Both the position numbers and the translations under genes were made by a program. The notes under the pieces are model-generated. The model was given only the letters and a program-made list of their open reading frames with translations. It was not told the origin of the DNA and did no database searches. Source: Bacteroidales bacterium (lineage in GTDB: Bacteria > Bacteroidota > Bacteroidia > Bacteroidales > UBA932). Taken from it: a stretch of 64,000 nt of DNA. This document shows positions 60,122-64,000 of this stretch, piece after piece. Position 1 is the stretch's first letter; each line of letters begins with the position of its first letter. The stretch is taken from positions 186,001-250,000 of the forward strand of contig JAFPWG010000011.1 in NCBI GenBank assembly GCA_017395045.1, read 5' to 3'.

Positions 60122-61789
60122 ATGAAACGAACGCTCCTGACAGTGCTGGCGGTCTTCGCCGGCACATTCTGCGTCTATGCCCAGACCCTCCGGGACCTCG
60201 ACATCCGTGCGGAACTCCTGCCGGACGGATCGGCCCGGATCACCCAGGTCTGGGACGCCACGGTCGTGGACGGGACGGAGATGTACATCCCCATCTCCAA
60301 TCTTGGCAAGATGACCGTGCAGGACCTCTCCGTCAGCGAAAACGGGCAGCCCTACATCAACGAAGGACGCCGTTGGGACGTGGACCGCTCGCTCGCCGAG
60401 AAAGCGGGCCGCTGCGGCATCATCGACAAACACGACGGGGTGGAACTGTGCTGGGGCAAGACTTCCTACGGTTCCCACGTGTGGACGGTAGCATTCACGG
60501 TCACCGGTCTCGTCCAGTCCTTCACCGATGCCGACGGCTTCAACTACATGTTTGTAAATCCGGGATTCGACGCTCCCGCGGAGCACGTGAAGGTCACCCT
60601 GGTCAATGCCACCGGCGGCCCCGGCTGGACCTACGACAATACCCGTGTCTGGGGCTTCGGATCCTATGGCGACATCAACGTGACGGACGAAGGGACCATC
60701 GTTTACGAGTCTTCCGAACCGTTCTCCTACAAGAGTTCCGTCATCACCCTCGTGCGGTTCGAGAAGGGGCTCTTCACCCCGACCGTCTCCCGCAACATGA
60801 CCTTTGATGAATTGAAGGAGAATGCGCTGGAAGGCAGTTCCTACGGACAGGACAGCTGGTTGGAGAAGCTGTTCCTCGGGTTCTTCGCCCTCATCTTTGG
60901 CGGAAGCATCTTCGCCCTCATCCGCGCCTGCGTCCTCACCGCCCTGGGCTACAAGTACAAGAAGTCCATGTACGGCAAGACCAAGATCACGGAATGGTAC
61001 CGGGAAGCCCCGATGGACGGGAACCTGTTCGCCTCCAGTTTCGTACTGGACAACGGATGGCGGTTCCCTTCCGGGCAGACATCCTCGAAGGGGCTCATCG
61101 GCGCCTTCTTCCTCCGGTGGATCCTGGACGGGAAAGTGAAGGTGCAGCAGGATCCCAGGAGCACCAGACGGGTGAACCTGGACTTCTCGCTGGACCCACA
61201 CATCCAGGATGACGTGGAACTTGCCCTGTTCAACATGGCCCGCGACGCCGCCGGCTCGAATCTCGTGCTGGAAAGCGGGGAATTCGAGAAATGGTCCGAG
61301 CGGAACTTCAAGAAGATGACCGCCTGGCCCACCCGGGCGAAGGCCCGCGGCCAGGGCTACATGCAGGACAAGCACTACTTCAGCCGCGGCACCCAGACCA
61401 ACGCCGACGGTGCCCGGGAGGCCTGCCGCGTGGTGGAATTCAAGAACTTCCTCAACGACTTCACCCTGTCCAAGGAGCGGGGTGCCGTGGAAGTGGGCCT
61501 GTGGAAGGATTACCTCGTGTTCGCCCAGCTGTACGGCATCGCCGATAAGGTGGCGACCCAGTTCCAGAAACTGTTCCCGAAGGAATTCCAGGAGATTGCG
61601 CAGACCGTGGGCATCGATCCCACCATCATGATGCGCACCATCCGCGTTACCGACAACATGTCCACCTCCGCGATCTCGCACGCCGTCGCCAAGCAGCAGG
61701 CGGGCAGCATCCGGGGCGTCGGCGGCCATACCTCCTTCGGAGGCGGCGGCGGTTTCTCCGGCGGTGGTTTCGGCGGCGGCGGCCGGTAA
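60122..61789 (+). CDS. DUF2207 membrane protein
   Basis: 555 residues. Signal peptide, DUF2207 N-terminal beta domain (LRDLDIRAELLPDGSARITQVW), a transmembrane segment near 255-275 (LGFFALIFGGSIFALIRACVL), a cytoplasmic helical domain (EFKNFLNDFTLSKERGAVE, WKDYLVFAQLYGIADKV), and a Gly-rich tail (GGGGFSGGGFGGGGR). It is 3 bases downstream of lemA; the two are probably a complex of unknown role in the envelope. Confidence 0.9.
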   Translation: MKRTLLTVLAVFAGTFCVYAQTLRDLDIRAELLPDGSARITQVWDATVVDGTEMYIPISNLGKMTVQDLSVSENGQPYINEGRRWDVDRSLAEKAGRCGIIDKHDGVELCWGKTSYGSHVWTVAFTVTGLVQSFTDADGFNYMFVNPGFDAPAEHVKVTLVNATGGPGWTYDNTRVWGFGSYGDINVTDEGTIVYESSEPFSYKSSVITLVRFEKGLFTPTVSRNMTFDELKENALEGSSYGQDSWLEKLFLGFFALIFGGSIFALIRACVLTALGYKYKKSMYGKTKITEWYREAPMDGNLFASSFVLDNGWRFPSGQTSSKGLIGAFFLRWILDGKVKVQQDPRSTRRVNLDFSLDPHIQDDVELALFNMARDAAGSNLVLESGEFEKWSERNFKKMTAWPTRAKARGQGYMQDKHYFSRGTQTNADGAREACRVVEFKNFLNDFTLSKERGAVEVGLWKDYLVFAQLYGIADKVATQFQKLFPKEFQEIAQTVGIDPTIMMRTIRVTDNMSTSAISHAVAKQQAGSIRGVGGHTSFGGGGGFSGGGFGGGGR

Positions 61790-61804
61790 TTGAGCGTTCT
61801 GGAC

Positions 61805-63187
61805 ATGGCCATCGAAAACACCACCCCCGAAAGGATCGAAGGACTTGTCCGCAGGCAGCGGGCGTTCTTCGCCACCGGCGTCACCCGCAACGTGGACTGG
61901 CGCCGTTTCCAGCTGAAGCAGTTTGGCGAAGGGCTCAAAAAGTGGGAGAAACCCCTCTGTGACGCCTTGTGGACCGACCTCCACAAGAGTTATGAAGAAG
62001 CGTACATGACCGAAATCGGCCTCGTGTACGGCGAGATCCGCGAAGCGGTCCGGAAAGTTGGCCGATGGGCGCGGCGCCGTTGCAGGCCCACCCCGCTCAC
62101 CGTCCTGCCTTCGTCCTCGCACATCGTCCGGGAGCCGCTCGGCTGCACCCTCATCGTATCGCCGTGGAACTATCCGGTGCAACTGCTGCTGAATCCCCTC
62201 GTGGGCGCCATCGCCGCCGGATGCACGGCCATCCTGAAGCCGTCGCCCTACGTTCCGAACGTCTCGAAAGTCCTGGAGGAGTTCATCAAGGATACCTTTG
62301 AGGAGGATTTCGTGGCCGTGGTTCAGGGCAACCGCGTCGTGAACGGAGAGTTGTTCAGGCACCGCTACGACCTGGTGTTCCTGACCGGCAGCCCCTCGCT
62401 GGGAAAGATCGCGATGGCGGCCCAGGCGCAGTTTCTCACGCCGATGGTCCTCGAGCTTGGCGGCAAGAGTCCGTGCATCGTGGACAAGGACGCCGACCTC
62501 ACCGTCGCCGCCCGCCGCATCGCCTGGGGCAAGTGCCTGAACAGCGGCCAGACCTGCATCGCGCCGGACTATCTTTTCCTGCACGAAGACATCAAGGACG
62601 CCTTTGTCGATACGTTCAAGCGGGAACTCGCCGGCCTGTATCCCGACGGCACGGAGCACTCCGACAAGTTCGTCCATATCGTGAAGGAGTCTGCCTTCGA
62701 CCGGCTTACGGGCTATTTCAAGGATGGTGAAATCCTGGCCGGCGGGCATTCCGACCGCGAAAGGCTCTGGATCGAACCCACCCTGCTGGACAAGGTCTCT
62801 CCCGATGCGCCCGTGATGCAGGAGGAGATCTTCGGCCCCATCTTCCCGATCCTGACCTTCCGCGACCGGAAAGAGGTGGAAGACTTCGTGAACGGCCGCG
62901 AGAAACCGCTGGCTTTCTACTATTTCGGCAAGGCCTCAGACGGCTGGGACATCATCGGCCGGACCACTTCCGGCGGCGCGTGCATCAACGACACCATCAT
63001 GCACATCGCCAATTCAAAGATTCCCTTCGGCGGCGTGGGCAATTCCGGCATGGGTTCCTATCACTCCGAGCGCTCTTTCCTGGCCTTCAGCCACGAGCGT
63101 TCCGTCGTGAAGTCCCCCACCTGGATCGACCTCAAGTTCCGCTACATGCCCTACAAGCTCTTCCCGCTGATCAAGAAGATGCTATAA
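61805..63187 (+). CDS. Aldehyde dehydrogenase
   Basis: 460 residues from the ATG at 61805; the alternative TTG is 5 codons upstream. NAD(P)-binding and catalytic motifs: VSPWNYPVQLLLNPL, ILKPSPYVPNV, FLTGSPSLGKIAM, LELGGKSPCIV (catalytic Glu), NSGQTCIAPDY (catalytic Cys), EEIFGPIFPI. The C-terminal PFGGVGNSGMGSYHSERSF and a hydrophobic end (YMPYKLFPLIKKML) resemble membrane-associated fatty-aldehyde dehydrogenases of the YwdH/ALDH3 type. It is convergent with the UvrA-like gene, overlapping by 6 bases. Confidence 0.95.
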   Translation: MAIENTTPERIEGLVRRQRAFFATGVTRNVDWRRFQLKQFGEGLKKWEKPLCDALWTDLHKSYEEAYMTEIGLVYGEIREAVRKVGRWARRRCRPTPLTVLPSSSHIVREPLGCTLIVSPWNYPVQLLLNPLVGAIAAGCTAILKPSPYVPNVSKVLEEFIKDTFEEDFVAVVQGNRVVNGELFRHRYDLVFLTGSPSLGKIAMAAQAQFLTPMVLELGGKSPCIVDKDADLTVAARRIAWGKCLNSGQTCIAPDYLFLHEDIKDAFVDTFKRELAGLYPDGTEHSDKFVHIVKESAFDRLTGYFKDGEILAGGHSDRERLWIEPTLLDKVSPDAPVMQEEIFGPIFPILTFRDRKEVEDFVNGREKPLAFYYFGKASDGWDIIGRTTSGGACINDTIMHIANSKIPFGGVGNSGMGSYHSERSFLAFSHERSVVKSPTWIDLKFRYMPYKLFPLIKKML

Positions 63188-64000
63188 ATACTCCCTTGTC
63201 ACGGATTCCGGGCAGTCCTTGAGGCCGGCGGGCGTGCCGGCGTAGAGGACTGTCCCGCCGTTTTCTCCAGCGCCGGGACCCAGTTCGATGACATAGTCGG
63301 CGCTTCGGATGACGTCCAGGTTGTGTTCGATGAGCCAGACGGTATTCCCCCGGTCCACAAGCGCGTCGAAAAGACGGAGGATGTGCCGGACATCCTTCGT
63401 ATGCAGGCCGTCAGTAGGCTCGTCCACGATGAAAATCTTCCCCTCCACCCCCAGGTAGGAAGCCAGCTTCAACCGCTGGAGCTCGCCACCGGACAAGGTG
63501 GAAAGCGCCTGGTTCAGATGGAGATACTGCAGTCCCACGTCCACGAGGGGCCGCAGTTTCTGTTCAATGACCGTCCCCTTGAAAAAGGCCGACGCGAGCC
63601 GGACGGAAAGGTCCATCACCTGGGCGATGTTCAGGGTCTCCCCCGTCGCGCCCGTAAGCGTATAGGCCAAAGCTTCCGGCGCATAGCGCAGGCCGCCGCA
63701 GGCCTCGCAGGTGGTCTCGATAGCATCCATGAAGGCCATCTCCGACACGATGACTCCCTTGCCGCCACAAACGGGGCAGGCACCCTTCCCGTTGAATGTA
63801 AAGTATTCTTCCTTGATCTTATGGGCCTTGGCGAAGGCCTTGCGGATATCGCCCGCCACCTCCATGTAGGTCGCCGGGGTGGACCGTAGGCTCACGCCGA
63901 TGTTCTTCTGGCTGATGTACACCACCTTGTCCGGGACGGGATAAGCCTGCCGGAAGCACTCCATCAGGGAACTCTTTCCGGAGCCCGCGACGCCGATGAC
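63182..64000 (-). CDS. UvrA-like excinuclease ATPase, C-terminal part
   Basis: 272 codons of the C-terminal ABC domain, open at the right edge. Visible are Walker A GVAGSGKSSL at the edge, zinc module CPVCGGKGV with CEACGG, signature LSTLSGGELQRLKLASYL, Walker B FIVDEPTDGLH and VWLIEHNLDVIRSADYVIEL. DEPTDGLH in place of the DEPTTGLH of classic UvrA, and a short insertion, suggest a UvrA-like paralogue (UvrA2 or drug-resistance type) rather than the main repair protein. The remainder is outside the window. Confidence 0.85.
   Translation of the reverse strand, partial: VIGVAGSGKSSLMECFRQAYPVPDKVVYISQKNIGVSLRSTPATYMEVAGDIRKAFAKAHKIKEEYFTFNGKGACPVCGGKGVIVSEMAFMDAIETTCEACGGLRYAPEALAYTLTGATGETLNIAQVMDLSVRLASAFFKGTVIEQKLRPLVDVGLQYLHLNQALSTLSGGELQRLKLASYLGVEGKIFIVDEPTDGLHTKDVRHILRLFDALVDRGNTVWLIEHNLDVIRSADYVIELGPGAGENGGTVLYAGTPAGLKDCPESVTREYL

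Noticed and set aside
59492-62749. Minus-strand open frame of 1085 codons opposite lemA, DUF2207 and aldehyde dehydrogenase.
   Set aside because: Three recognised families are encoded on the plus strand there; the minus frame has no family motif and is a GC artefact.
63182-64000. Calling the right-edge gene the main repair protein uvrA.
   Set aside because: DEPTDGLH and the compact zinc region suit a UvrA-like paralogue, and most of the gene is outside the window.

Overview
The window comes from a GC-rich member of the Bacteroidales. Evidence is two SusC/SusD loci, many TAnnTTTG-type promoters (several with TTTG exactly 19 bases upstream), a menaquinone gene and an S16 protein with a long Ala/Glu/Lys tail. 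The gene content suits a glycan-degrading gut or rumen commensal. I cannot name the genus.

Layout. (1) 1-12264: an alpha-mannoside utilisation locus (end of a SusC receptor, SusD, DUF3823 lipoprotein, terminator, TIM-barrel lipoprotein, DUF4965 glutaminase-like protein, GH92 and GH125 mannosidases), consistent with trimming of high-mannose N-glycans or mannan. (2) 12265-13506: an odd small gene, then a gene-poor stretch with a candidate small RNA. (3) 13507-25485: a lower-GC integrated element next to tRNA-Leu(GAG). It has a tyrosine integrase, an excisionase-like protein, a DUF3987-like ATPase, an adenine methyltransferase whose two halves are in swapped order, two proteins with radical-SAM cysteine motifs, three small membrane proteins (one with a C-terminal helix-turn-helix) plus a fourth of the same HTH type, an arm-domain/DUF1653 fusion, and a two-gene unit of a DnaE-like protein lacking catalytic aspartates with a PD-(D/E)XK nuclease-like protein. 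I see no relaxase, conjugation or virion genes. (4) 25720-33788: housekeeping and transport genes (YitT, M20 dipeptidase, OPA-type transporter, HAD phosphatase, EamA transporter, twin ABC ATPase) and a PIN toxin-antitoxin pair. (5) 33792-45660: a starch/maltodextrin Sus operon (MFS transporter, SusC, SusD, giant SusE/F-like lipoprotein, SusG-like GH13). It diverges from a LytS/LytTR two-component pair, with 21-base-phased TTTCCCG repeats between them. (6) 48011-64000: core genes (menA, lepA, MATE, split transketolase, ECF sigma operon, lolD-like, rpsP, rimM, lemA-DUF2207, aldehyde dehydrogenase, UvrA-like end).

The most novel material is the element at 13.5-25.5 kb. Its SAM-linked enzymes lie in one transcription unit with membrane-anchored HTH proteins and a replication-type ATPase, which suggests a nucleic-acid modification or replication-takeover module of a satellite-like element. 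That function is inference: the individual domain calls rest on recognised motifs, the system-level role does not.
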